Source: Bacillota bacterium
Lineage (GTDB): Bacteria > Bacillota > Clostridia > Lachnospirales > Lachnospiraceae
Length of the DNA stretch: 64,000 nucleotides
NCBI GenBank assembly: GCA_023399055.1
Contig: JAEWQV010000016.1
Span: forward strand, 124,001 to 188,000
Direction of reading: 5' to 3'
Notes under the pieces: model-generated
What the model was told of the DNA's origin: nothing
The model's database searches: none
Seen by the model: the letters and a program-made list of their open reading frames with translations, nothing else
Part shown: positions 1 through 7,726 of the stretch, one piece after another
How the letters are laid out: each line of letters opens with the position of its first letter
Position numbering within the stretch: the first letter of the stretch is position 1
Program-made: the position numbers and the translations under genes

Positions 1-2
1 CT

Positions 3-788
3 ATTTTATTTGGACTGTTCGAAATAATTGAAAGAGATTCGTTTCTTATAGCTTGGTATAACAAGCTGGAGCTAACAAGAATAAAACTAGATTCCATAGT
101 TGATGACAAGATTAAGAGCATAATTAAATATATAAACAATGTTAAATATGATATCCATCTGTTTGATGCCACCATGGAAAGCAACATTCCATCTATTATT
201 TGCTTAGCAATTAATAAAGATAAAGAAGCTATTGTAAGCAGTTATCTGGCAGCAGGTGCACATATTAATCCCATAAAAGCCATTGAAGGTGCTTTAGTTG
301 AAGTGATAAGCTCTATTCCTGTTTATGAAAAAAGCTTTGCAAATAAAGTAGAACAGGCAAGGAAATTATACAGTAATCCGGATTTAGTCCAACAGATGGA
401 GGATCATGTATTATTGTATTCTTTACCGGAAGCGATTCAGAGTTATAATTTTCTGCTTAATTCAAAAAGGGAAAAGACAATGGAGGAACTATATCCTCAA
501 TGGAAAGATTTCTGTCAGGAATACTCAATTACAAAGATATTAAAGCATGTATTAAAACAAGTAACAAAGTATAACAAGGATGTTATTGTAGTCAACTGCT
601 CCAATAATTTAATAAAAAAATATGATTTATATGCGGTGAAAGTTATGGTTCCGGGGATGCTTTCGATGACCTTTGGGCAACAAAACAAAAGAATAAACGA
701 GGAAAGAGTGAAGAGGATTCCTGTTATATGCCACTATAGAGAGAAGGAAAACGAAACGCTAAACCTTTACCCACATTCCTTCCCATAG
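3..788 (+). CDS. TOMM-type YcaO cyclodehydratase, C-terminal part (5' end outside window)
   Basis: The frame is open from the left edge, so the gene starts upstream. YcaO-domain proteins of azole-RiPP pathways use ATP to cyclise Cys/Ser/Thr side chains of a precursor peptide into azolines. The visible part has the ATP-site helix GLFEIIERDSF, then the family's DH...YSLPEA segment and the KVMVPGM stretch. It ends in NLYPHSFP, a slightly altered form of the proline-rich PxPxP tail that is critical in TOMM YcaO proteins. The first ATG in the window is internal to the domain and is not the start. The next gene follows after about 40 bases in the same direction, so this is the first visible gene of a RiPP operon. 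Family assignment is firm; the product is unknown. Confidence 0.85.
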   Translation: MLFGLFEIIERDSFLIAWYNKLELTRIKLDSIVDDKIKSIIKYINNVKYDIHLFDATMESNIPSIICLAINKDKEAIVSSYLAAGAHINPIKAIEGALVEVISSIPVYEKSFANKVEQARKLYSNPDLVQQMEDHVLLYSLPEAIQSYNFLLNSKREKTMEELYPQWKDFCQEYSITKILKHVLKQVTKYNKDVIVVNCSNNLIKKYDLYAVKVMVPGMLSMTFGQQNKRINEERVKRIPVICHYREKENETLNLYPHSFP

Positions 789-828
789 CAAATTATAGTG
801 AAAACATAGCAGGATAAGGAGATATAGT

Positions 829-2313
829 ATGATTTACAATCAATATGTTGAATTTATTAATAAACTATCATATGAACGCTATGAAAATTTTGATAATTTA
901 GATCACGATACGGATGTATTTCCCATTATGACACAGATTGATAATGAAGCATTTTTGAATTTAAATATTAAAGAGTTAAAGCAATTTGGTCTGGGGGAAA
1001 CCTTTCCACTAATACATCATGAGTTTGATTTTAAAGATAGTTTACATTGTTTATCTACAGTATCTTATTACACAAATGCTATATTAAGATTTGAACCACA
1101 GAATCCATATTTTTATCATTGTGCTGTTCCGTCTGCAAAAGGGATACATCCTTGTGAGTGCTATTATATTATTAAAATAAATGATAATTTTCAATTAATG
1201 CGTTTCAACACAGCATTCTTTGGTATGGAGCTAATAAAAAGCAAAGTTGATGAAATTATATTAGAAAAAATTATCGGAGATAAATTAAATGAACAGGATA
1301 TCTTGGTGATAATTGCATCAGATATATTCCGATTAGCAAAATATTATGGTTCGTTCTCATTTGTTTTATCAGCATTAGATGCAGGCCATATTGCAGCGCA
1401 ACTGGGAATGGTCGCATCACGTGGGGTGCAGTCAATCTCTTCGTATTATGATATTAATATCAAAGAAATAGCAGACATTATGGACGTAGATTATATGGAA
1501 ATACATCCCGAGTTACTTATGCATATAAGATTAAACGATAGCTGTAAAAAAATAAAGATAGAAGAGAAGCTGCCATGTAAGCCAAGAAAATCTTTCTTTA
1601 GTGATAATATAAGAAAATTAGACACTATTGTATATATTAATGATTTATTAGTAAGTGATTCAATTAACAGACCATCGATGTGTAAAAAGCAGAAAAATGA
1701 GTACATAATTACGAATGTTAAGGTTACCGATTTTAGAGTAAAGGATTTTAATACTGCAATTTATAATCGCACATCTGCACAGAATATACTGGGTACTTTC
1801 AGCCTTGAGAGCTATATTTCTGAAGTAGTATTTGAAAAGATAGTTCATGAAATATGTAAATACATGAAAGATATTTGCCTGGAGAAAAGTATAAAAATTT
1901 ATTGCTTTATCAATAATGTAGTTAATTACAAGCGAGGCTGGTATGTATTTGAGGAAGGTATAGCAAAGCTTCTTAATAATAATTCTACTGATATGTCAGA
2001 ATTTTTGCATGATTCCCATGAATTTTTTTCCATTGAAACAATGCCGATCGTAATATTTTTTTCGGGTAATATTAAGGACTTCTATGTAAAGTTTGGAATG
2101 AATGCCACAAAAATTATTTATATAAATTCAGCAGAAGCGTGCCAGGGTTGTAGTTTAGCGTTTAGCAGGTATCAATATTTTGCGAGACCCTTTAAGAACT
2201 TAAACGAATGCTATGTGGAAGCATGTCTCAATTGTAAACCGGAAGAAAGAATTACTTATATGCTGGCCATAGGAAAAAATAATATTTCTTCTATTGATTT
2301 GGAGGTTATATAA
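829..2313 (+). CDS. Tandem SagB-like nitroreductase-fold protein (putative azoline dehydrogenase)
   Basis: This 494-residue protein seems to hold two SagB-type nitroreductase domains. The first (about residues 90-210) has VPSAKGIHP, matching the PSGGxxP loop of FMN-dependent SagB enzymes, and KYYG followed by LDAGHIAAQLGM; a Lys-Tyr pair at this place is typical of azoline dehydrogenases. The second (about 310-494) has a degenerate NRTSAQ start and ends ACQGCSLAFSRYQYFARPF...YMLAIG, the usual SagB C-terminus, but with KFG instead of KYG. SagB enzymes oxidise azolines to azoles with FMN. One half may be structural rather than catalytic. AAGGAG precedes the ATG, and the stop codon abuts the next start codon, so translation is coupled. 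Confidence 0.72.
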   Translation: MIYNQYVEFINKLSYERYENFDNLDHDTDVFPIMTQIDNEAFLNLNIKELKQFGLGETFPLIHHEFDFKDSLHCLSTVSYYTNAILRFEPQNPYFYHCAVPSAKGIHPCECYYIIKINDNFQLMRFNTAFFGMELIKSKVDEIILEKIIGDKLNEQDILVIIASDIFRLAKYYGSFSFVLSALDAGHIAAQLGMVASRGVQSISSYYDINIKEIADIMDVDYMEIHPELLMHIRLNDSCKKIKIEEKLPCKPRKSFFSDNIRKLDTIVYINDLLVSDSINRPSMCKKQKNEYIITNVKVTDFRVKDFNTAIYNRTSAQNILGTFSLESYISEVVFEKIVHEICKYMKDICLEKSIKIYCFINNVVNYKRGWYVFEEGIAKLLNNNSTDMSEFLHDSHEFFSIETMPIVIFFSGNIKDFYVKFGMNATKIIYINSAEACQGCSLAFSRYQYFARPFKNLNECYVEACLNCKPEERITYMLAIGKNNISSIDLEVI

Positions 2314-3171
2314 ATGAACGAGTGGAAATCTATCCATATCTTTTATCATGATATTAATAAAAAAGAGTTGGTCTTATGTAATATAATCGAACCGTTGATA
2401 AATAAGCTTATAAAAGAAAGCAAGCTTAGTAGATGGTTTTTCATAAATTATTGGGAAGGTGGACCCCACATACGACTACGTATGGAGAATATTGAGAATA
2501 GTGCTTTTATAGAAATTACAGATAGGATCAAGGCATTTATAGATTCGAATCCTTCAAGTTTGATTGTAACAAGAGAACAATATTATAGGAACAGCAAATT
2601 TGATGGTGAAGCTGTAAATATAGATGAGCTTCCCTGGTATGAAGATGGTACTGTTAAAGAAGTAACATATATTCCTGAAATAGATAGGTACGGGGGAGAA
2701 TTAGCAATTGGATTAGCTGAGTCATTGTTTATGAAATCAAGTAATATTTCTTCTTTTATTATTAAAAAAACCATTAACAATTTTAATTTGAGATTTAGTG
2801 TTGCAATTGATTTATTTATTCATGCATTACATAAAGTGGGTTGCTTAAATACTCAGTATTTGAAACTTTATAGCGCTTGGTGGGGAAATTATTTGGGAAA
2901 TAAAAAGCCAGTAATTAACGAAAATATAAAAGGGATTATTGAAAAAAAATTAAAACAAGCGAGTGAGCATGTGCAGAATTATGAGATAGTCAGTGAGTGG
3001 GGTGACTCTATCTTAAAATATTTTGGTGATCTTAAAGGACTTAATATCCATGATGGATTGGCATGTAATATTTTATCTTCACAGTTACATATGATGAATA
3101 ATCGATTAGCAGTGACTCCCGAGTACGAATATATCATATCAGAGGGTATTTTATTAAATCTCTCCTTGTAA
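2314..3171 (+). CDS. Stand-alone lantibiotic-dehydratase C-terminal (SpaB_C) domain protein, thiopeptide-type
   Basis: The protein has 285 residues and the signature WFFINYWEGGPHIRLRM near residues 42-58, characteristic of the SpaB_C / thiopeptide-type biosynthesis domain. In class I lantibiotic and thiopeptide pathways this fold either eliminates glutamate from glutamyl-Ser/Thr to make dehydroamino acids or, as the TclM/TbtD branch, performs the [4+2] cycloaddition that makes the central pyridine. The retained HxRxR arginines suit an elimination domain, but the sequence alone does not decide. GGAGG precedes the ATG, which directly follows the stop of the tandem nitroreductase gene. No dehydratase N-terminal domain is in the window; it should be upstream if the pathway is complete. 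Confidence 0.8.
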   Translation: MNEWKSIHIFYHDINKKELVLCNIIEPLINKLIKESKLSRWFFINYWEGGPHIRLRMENIENSAFIEITDRIKAFIDSNPSSLIVTREQYYRNSKFDGEAVNIDELPWYEDGTVKEVTYIPEIDRYGGELAIGLAESLFMKSSNISSFIIKKTINNFNLRFSVAIDLFIHALHKVGCLNTQYLKLYSAWWGNYLGNKKPVINENIKGIIEKKLKQASEHVQNYEIVSEWGDSILKYFGDLKGLNIHDGLACNILSSQLHMMNNRLAVTPEYEYIISEGILLNLSL

Positions 3172-3181
3172 TAAGAAAGAG

Positions 3182-3973
3182 GTGTTGGGTATAGCAGTCT
3201 GGAATACTAAATGTGGAAAAGATAATTATTATATGGATGATTATCTTATCAAACTATATCACTATAATTCAATGCATAGTAAAGAAACATTATCGATTAA
3301 TGTTCCTAATGAACAAGCTCATATTAATAAGAAAAAAGTAGAGTATATAAATGCCATAACTTTGGGAGACACTCATGATGTGAAGTATCGAATTGAAGGA
3401 AATGTTACTGATACATTTATTCATAGAAGAACATCATGGAATTTTGAAAATGAATTAGATAAAGAACAGCTATTTAAAATATTAATTAATAGCTTTGGTG
3501 GGATTGAGGATTGGAACGGGGATAGACCTTTTAGGAAAAGAACATATCCTTCCGGAGGTGCACTTTATGCTATTCGTCCATACATATTGATTAATAATGT
3601 GAATGGGCTAGAAGGAAACACGCTATATTATTTCGATGGAGATACAAATCAATTACAACTTATAAATAACAACATTGACGCATCGAAAATGTATCGGTAT
3701 ACATCATTGACCTACTCCCATATTAAAAGCTATGATCAAGCATCTGTTTATGTGTTTTTTACTGCAAACCTAACTGAAACAATTCCTAAATATGGTCTGT
3801 TATCCTACCGTTTGGCATTATTAGAGACAGGCCATATGTCTGAAAATCTTATGTTGTGCTGTTCTGCATTAAGTTTGGCTAGTGTACCTTTTGGAGGAAT
3901 CTTTGAAGCTAAACTAAATGAGTATTTAATGATTGGTGATGATACTGTTTTATATTTTTATGCAATAGGTTAA
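3182..3973 (+). CDS. SagB-type FMN-dependent azoline dehydrogenase
   Basis: This is a single-domain SagB protein of 263 residues. In order it shows HRRTSW (the flavin-binding Arg/Ser start), FRKRTYPSGGALYAIRPY, PKYGLLSYRLALLETGHM with the conserved Lys-Tyr pair, and a C-terminal GDDTVLYFYAIG. It is a better match to active azoline dehydrogenases than the tandem protein two genes upstream. It would oxidise thiazolines/oxazolines to thiazoles/oxazoles in the cytoplasm. The start is uncertain: the GTG used here overlaps its ribosome site (AAGAAAGAGG), and ATG at 3233, opening MDDYLIKLYHY, is an alternative that keeps the whole domain. It lies ten bases after the SpaB_C gene. Confidence 0.85.
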   Translation: MLGIAVWNTKCGKDNYYMDDYLIKLYHYNSMHSKETLSINVPNEQAHINKKKVEYINAITLGDTHDVKYRIEGNVTDTFIHRRTSWNFENELDKEQLFKILINSFGGIEDWNGDRPFRKRTYPSGGALYAIRPYILINNVNGLEGNTLYYFDGDTNQLQLINNNIDASKMYRYTSLTYSHIKSYDQASVYVFFTANLTETIPKYGLLSYRLALLETGHMSENLMLCCSALSLASVPFGGIFEAKLNEYLMIGDDTVLYFYAIG

Positions 3974-3990
3974 AATTCAGAGAGGAAAAT

Positions 3991-4053
3991 ATGCAATATA
4001 ATATAGCGAGGCATACCGGGTGTAATTATGATGGATGTAAGTTTAAGATATAG
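3991..4053 (+). CDS. 20-codon ORF overlapping the start of the ThiF-like gene (possible coupling leader)
   Basis: AGAGGAAAAT lies just before an ATG that opens a 20-residue frame, MQYNIARHTGCNYDGCKFKI, ending at TAG 4051-4053. It overlaps the start of the ThiF-like gene (4028), which has no good ribosome site of its own. Translating ribosomes finishing this ORF could restart on the ThiF gene. It carries two cysteines but is too short and lacks a leader, so it is unlikely to be the RiPP precursor. It could be chance. Confidence 0.35.
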   Translation: MQYNIARHTGCNYDGCKFKI

Positions 4054-5092
4054 GCTCAAGGTGAATTATATATTTTTATATGAGGGCGACTTTGTATATA
4101 TTTATAACCATAAAGATGAAAGAGTAGTATTACGTGTAAAATTAAACCAAGAATTTATATCAGCCCTTAAAAAGATTGATGGGGTTAAAACCTTAAAAGA
4201 GGTTGCTACTGGTCTGGACGAACATACAACAAATCAATTAATGATATTAATTCAGAAATATCTTAATATTTATTTTGAAGTATGTGAATTAAACTCTTTA
4301 AATGAATCAATTGTTAATTATAGTATAAAAAATTTTATTTATCATCATGCTGGTGCGTTTAAGTTGCCTCCATTTGAAATGATTAGATTAATTAAACAAT
4401 CGGTATTTGATGCCCATATCATGCTAATAGGCTGTGGTGTACTCGGCAATGAGATTTTACATTCTCTGCTTGAAATGGGAATAAAAAATTATATTTTGGT
4501 CGATTCCAAAAAGGTGGGAACCTTTGATGCAAAATGGTCTTATTTTTTCGATTGTAAAAGTCCAATGCAAGATAGGAAAACTAATATATATGATAATGTA
4601 CAGAAAAGGTATTCGGATGTGCAATTGCAAAGTGTTGATGATTGTGAGGGATATCTTTCTACCCTTAGGGTGGAAGATAAACAAAAGATATTTAGTATCG
4701 TTTGCGAAGATGAAGTTCAAACAGAGGATTTGTATCATTATAATCAGTTGTTTCATAAGAGTAATATAAAATGGACAAGTATTTATGTTGATTCAGAAAA
4801 AATAGCGATTGGACCTACAATAATACCTAAGGTAACGGGTTGTTTGAACTGCAAAGCTGGAAGTTATGAAGCTCCTGTTTATAACGGCTTTAATACAGTT
4901 CAATTATATAGTTTTCAATTAGCTGCTTCTTTATTGGCTCATGATATTTATAATCATCTTAGTGATCAGGAAGAGTACTTGATAAAAGATATATCCTTAA
5001 CCTTGGGAAAACAGTTTGTGATAAAATTCTTTGGCTTAAACGGATATAGTAATGAACTGCTTATTGATCCTCATTGTAATTGTCTTAAATAA
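4028..5092 (+). CDS. Ocin-ThiF-like protein (TOMM leader-peptide-binding E1-like partner)
   Basis: The protein has 354 residues. The N-terminal ~80 residues (LRYRLKVNYIFLYEG...) look like the RiPP recognition element of azole cyclodehydratase partners. A Rossmann E1-like fold follows, with IMLIGCGVLGNE at about 131-142 and LVDSKKVG. The C-terminus has a zinc tetrad made of TGCLNC (two Cys) and DPHCNCLK (two Cys). Ocin-ThiF proteins bind the precursor leader and present it to the YcaO enzyme, and lack the full adenylation chemistry of MoeB/ThiF. ATG 4031 is an equally possible start. The nearest ribosome site belongs to the 20-codon ORF just upstream, so translation may be coupled. Confidence 0.82.
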   Translation: MMDVSLRYRLKVNYIFLYEGDFVYIYNHKDERVVLRVKLNQEFISALKKIDGVKTLKEVATGLDEHTTNQLMILIQKYLNIYFEVCELNSLNESIVNYSIKNFIYHHAGAFKLPPFEMIRLIKQSVFDAHIMLIGCGVLGNEILHSLLEMGIKNYILVDSKKVGTFDAKWSYFFDCKSPMQDRKTNIYDNVQKRYSDVQLQSVDDCEGYLSTLRVEDKQKIFSIVCEDEVQTEDLYHYNQLFHKSNIKWTSIYVDSEKIAIGPTIIPKVTGCLNCKAGSYEAPVYNGFNTVQLYSFQLAASLLAHDIYNHLSDQEEYLIKDISLTLGKQFVIKFFGLNGYSNELLIDPHCNCLK

Positions 5093-5150
5093 TCATGATA
5101 CATAAAGGAATTATAATAGTTTATCTTAATTGACTAAGGAGGAGTTAGTG

Positions 5151-6911
5151 ATGAATCAAGAATATGGGAAGGTGAAAGGAAAGGAATGCTCACCAAGTGA
5201 TACAATCTCAGCGATTGAAAAAATCTTACTGGATTTAGGAATTATTGTGTTACAGGAATGGAATTCACCAATTAAAAATAGCTTTTCAGTATTATTAAGA
5301 ATTAAAGGTACCAATTTATTTACGAATGGGAAAGGAACAACAGAAGAATATGCTTTAGCAAGTGGTTATGCGGAAATGATGGAGCGTCTTCAGACTATGG
5401 CATTATTTCGATTCCACTTGCAATATCCTGATGATGTAATGTATCACTCGAATTTTGTTTATGCTCCGGATGAGATCAAAGCGACCCCAGAAGAGATGAT
5501 AAATAGGTGTAATAAATTTATCCCTATTGAAACAGGTATAGAATTAACGGAACGGTTGCAAGTTCTTGAGGAGTGGTTACACATTGAAAATAGTCAATTT
5601 TCTACAAATAACTCATCAGATGTAATATATTCGATTCCTTTCAAGGAAATAATATCTGGAAATGAAGTATTCTTTCCAATAAAAATGTTAGATCTTTTAT
5701 ATGGTTCGAATGGCATGTGTGCAGGAAATAAATATGAAGAAGCAATGGTACAAGGATTATCAGAATTATGTGAACGTTTTGCAAATAAAACAATCATAAA
5801 GGATAGATTATCGGTTCCTACAATAGGAATTGAATATATCAAAGAACATTGTCCTACTTCTTATAATATAATTCAAGCTGTTCATCAGCATCATTATAAA
5901 ATAATTGTAAAAGACTGTTCTTTAGGGATAAAATATCCAGTTGTTGCAATAATTTGTATTGATAAGAGAATAGGGAAGTATTTTGTAAAATTCGGTGCAC
6001 AGCCAAACTTAGATATTGCTATTGAACGTTGCCTTACCGAGATGTTCCAGGGTAGAGACTTAAAAAATGTGCATTGGCTAAAAGAATTCTTTTATTCCTA
6101 TAGCAATGATTTTATTAATAAAAATCTTTCAAGCATACTACATACAGGAGATGGCTTTTATCCCTATGAGTTTTTCCTGGATTCTAAGGAACCATTTGCC
6201 GCATGGTGCTACCAAGGGAATGATAATAAGAAATTCTTTGAGGAATTGACACAGTTAATTACAGATAATGGATATAAAATTTATGTTCGAGACTGGTCAT
6301 TCCTTTCCTTTCCTACTTATCAGATTGTAATTCCTGGATTTAGTAATATATATGACTCTATTAAAGAAAGAATTCATTGGCATAGTAAATACCTTCAGGT
6401 TAAAAGATATGTTAAAGCACTAGATCAATTAGATAAAGAGAAGTTTGATGCCATAATGGGATTTATGGATCTTAATGGATATAATAATGGTTATGGAATC
6501 CTGGAATTATTGGGGTTGCCAGTAAATAGATCAGGTAAATGGAGTATATTAAAGAAGGACTATTTTGCTGCTTTATATTATTTCTATCAGAAAGATTATC
6601 CTAAAGCTTATGAATATATGAATTCTTATGTTCAATATTCAAACAATTCAATTACTCGTTGTCTAAGGCAATACATGGTGTTGAAATTACTAAAAAAAGA
6701 TAGCATTGATATAGCCACCGAGTTAAAGGATTACTATAGTCCAGAAGTGATTTATCATGTAACCAGTGTGTTAGATAAATCTTATTTTGATCAGTATAGT
6801 ACCAATTGTTTTGAATGTACAGATTGTAGAGAAGCTGATTGCAATCAAAATAATATAAATAATTACTTAAAAGTAATTAAGGATAAATATTTGGCGGTAA
6901 GCATTTATTAA
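5151..6911 (+). CDS. ycaO: Full-length E. coli-type YcaO protein with added C-terminal cysteine motif
   Basis: This 586-residue protein aligns by eye along its length with E. coli YcaO: LFTNGKGTTEEYALASGYAE, then ER, SNGMCAGNKYEEA, VQGLSELCERF, a FGAQPN segment, ER..TEMFQGR and a C-terminal helical region. It therefore belongs to the YcaO branch linked in E. coli to RimO-dependent beta-methylthiolation of ribosomal protein S12, not to the TOMM D-protein branch. Near the C-terminus it has C-x2-C-x2-C-x4-C (NCFECTDCREADC), which I do not recall in E. coli YcaO and which could bind zinc or an Fe-S cluster. ATG 5151 is chosen for its AAGGAGG eight bases upstream. It is last in the RiPP operon, so a second backbone modification such as thioamidation or an extra cyclisation is possible. 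Confidence 0.85.
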   Translation: MNQEYGKVKGKECSPSDTISAIEKILLDLGIIVLQEWNSPIKNSFSVLLRIKGTNLFTNGKGTTEEYALASGYAEMMERLQTMALFRFHLQYPDDVMYHSNFVYAPDEIKATPEEMINRCNKFIPIETGIELTERLQVLEEWLHIENSQFSTNNSSDVIYSIPFKEIISGNEVFFPIKMLDLLYGSNGMCAGNKYEEAMVQGLSELCERFANKTIIKDRLSVPTIGIEYIKEHCPTSYNIIQAVHQHHYKIIVKDCSLGIKYPVVAIICIDKRIGKYFVKFGAQPNLDIAIERCLTEMFQGRDLKNVHWLKEFFYSYSNDFINKNLSSILHTGDGFYPYEFFLDSKEPFAAWCYQGNDNKKFFEELTQLITDNGYKIYVRDWSFLSFPTYQIVIPGFSNIYDSIKERIHWHSKYLQVKRYVKALDQLDKEKFDAIMGFMDLNGYNNGYGILELLGLPVNRSGKWSILKKDYFAALYYFYQKDYPKAYEYMNSYVQYSNNSITRCLRQYMVLKLLKKDSIDIATELKDYYSPEVIYHVTSVLDKSYFDQYSTNCFECTDCREADCNQNNINNYLKVIKDKYLAVSIY

Positions 6912-6983
6912 GAGCATAAAGGTTTTTCAATAGTATGTTATAGGGAGTCAAAAAGTCTACATCTGATGACACTTGCAGATTTG

Positions 6984-7033
6984 AAGGGCAAATCAAGAAA
7001 GCTTTGAAAGGAAATGCTTTCTGATATGCCCTT
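6984..7033. terminator. Hairpin after the RiPP operon
   Basis: An inverted repeat pairs AAGGGCAAATCAAGAAAGC with GCTTTCTGATATGCCCTT around a 13-base loop, with one bulge. It lies between two convergent genes and has no strong T-run on either side, so it may act as a bidirectional or factor-assisted terminator. Confidence 0.55.
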
Positions 7034-7052
7034 TATAGAAAATCGTATCTGG

Positions 7053-7580
7053 CTAAGAATGTTTCATTTCATATATTAGTAGAATACTAAATAAAAGTTC
7101 AAAGCACAGCATAGTAATTGCGATAACAGCTGGTTCAAAGTTACAGCCAATTATTAAGGCGGTGATTGGAATAACAATTGACAAAGCATAGTAACTTTTA
7201 GAATTATATAGCCATCCAAAGGGCAATAAATGTGCTCCGAAAATAATAGCTAAAACCATTAGCATTTTATCGGGTATTGTTGGATATATCCACATAGCAA
7301 TCAAAAGATATAGCATTTGGTTAACTGAAAACAATACACCTAAATTAGTTAAAGTATTCCCTTTGTTTTGAAAGTCTACTTTAATAACTAGAGATATCAG
7401 GTATGCGAGTGGTAATAATGGAGCAGTACAACAAAAAGTATACAAATTCTTTGTAAGCATCGGAAGATTACTTAATTGAATAATTAATACTCCAGCCCAA
7501 ATCAGTACTGATGCTAAAATAAAATGTAATCCTTTTTTTTGCTTCATTGCACAGTCGATACGCATTTCTTCTAAACTCAT
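7053..7580 (-). CDS. DUF7010-like integral membrane protein
   Basis: The protein has 175 residues and six or so hydrophobic segments (about 20-40, 45-65, 78-98, 105-125, 132-150, 152-170 from this start). The N-terminus MSLEEMRIDCAMKQKKGLHF followed by IL-rich membrane helices resembles the DUF7010 family, whose function is unknown to me. The start is set by GGAGG eight bases before ATG 7580; a longer frame from 7610 lacks such a site. It has its own promoter (7673-7703), so it is a single-gene unit convergent with the RiPP operon, and a role in immunity to the RiPP cannot be excluded. Confidence 0.65.
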   Translation of the reverse strand: MSLEEMRIDCAMKQKKGLHFILASVLIWAGVLIIQLSNLPMLTKNLYTFCCTAPLLPLAYLISLVIKVDFQNKGNTLTNLGVLFSVNQMLYLLIAMWIYPTIPDKMLMVLAIIFGAHLLPFGWLYNSKSYYALSIVIPITALIIGCNFEPAVIAITMLCFELLFSILLIYEMKHS

Positions 7581-7650
7581 ATTAACATACCTCCTTAAAT
7601 TTAATTCCACCGCTCACCTATAATCCTTATTAGATTATGATACTATTGAA

Positions 7651-7703
7651 TTACAATATACCAATAAATTACATTATACCAATTATAAGGGAGTAATTGT
7701 CAA
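7651..7703 (-). promoter_or_regulatory. Promoter with overlapping direct repeats upstream of the DUF7010-like gene
   Basis: On the minus strand TTGACA (7698-7703) and TATAAT (7673-7678) are 19 bases apart. Two near-identical 15-base direct repeats, TTACAATATACCAAT (7651-7665) and TTACATTATACCAAT (7669-7683), overlap and follow the -10 with an 18-base period, suggesting a repressor site. Confidence 0.5.
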
Positions 7704-7726
7704 GTTGGTAATTTCAAAAATATCGC

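Noticed and set aside
174..788. A complete 204-residue gene starting at ATG 174
   Set aside because: The frame is open to the window edge and the upstream codons encode the conserved YcaO ATP-site helix, so the ATG is internal.
1491..1848. Minus-strand ORFs inside the tandem nitroreductase gene
   Set aside because: They are shadows: no ribosome sites, and the plus-strand frame has clear domain similarity.
3991..4053. 20-codon ORF as the RiPP precursor peptide
   Set aside because: Too short for a leader plus core, no Gly-Gly or other cleavage site, and overlapping the next gene. A coupling leader is more likely.
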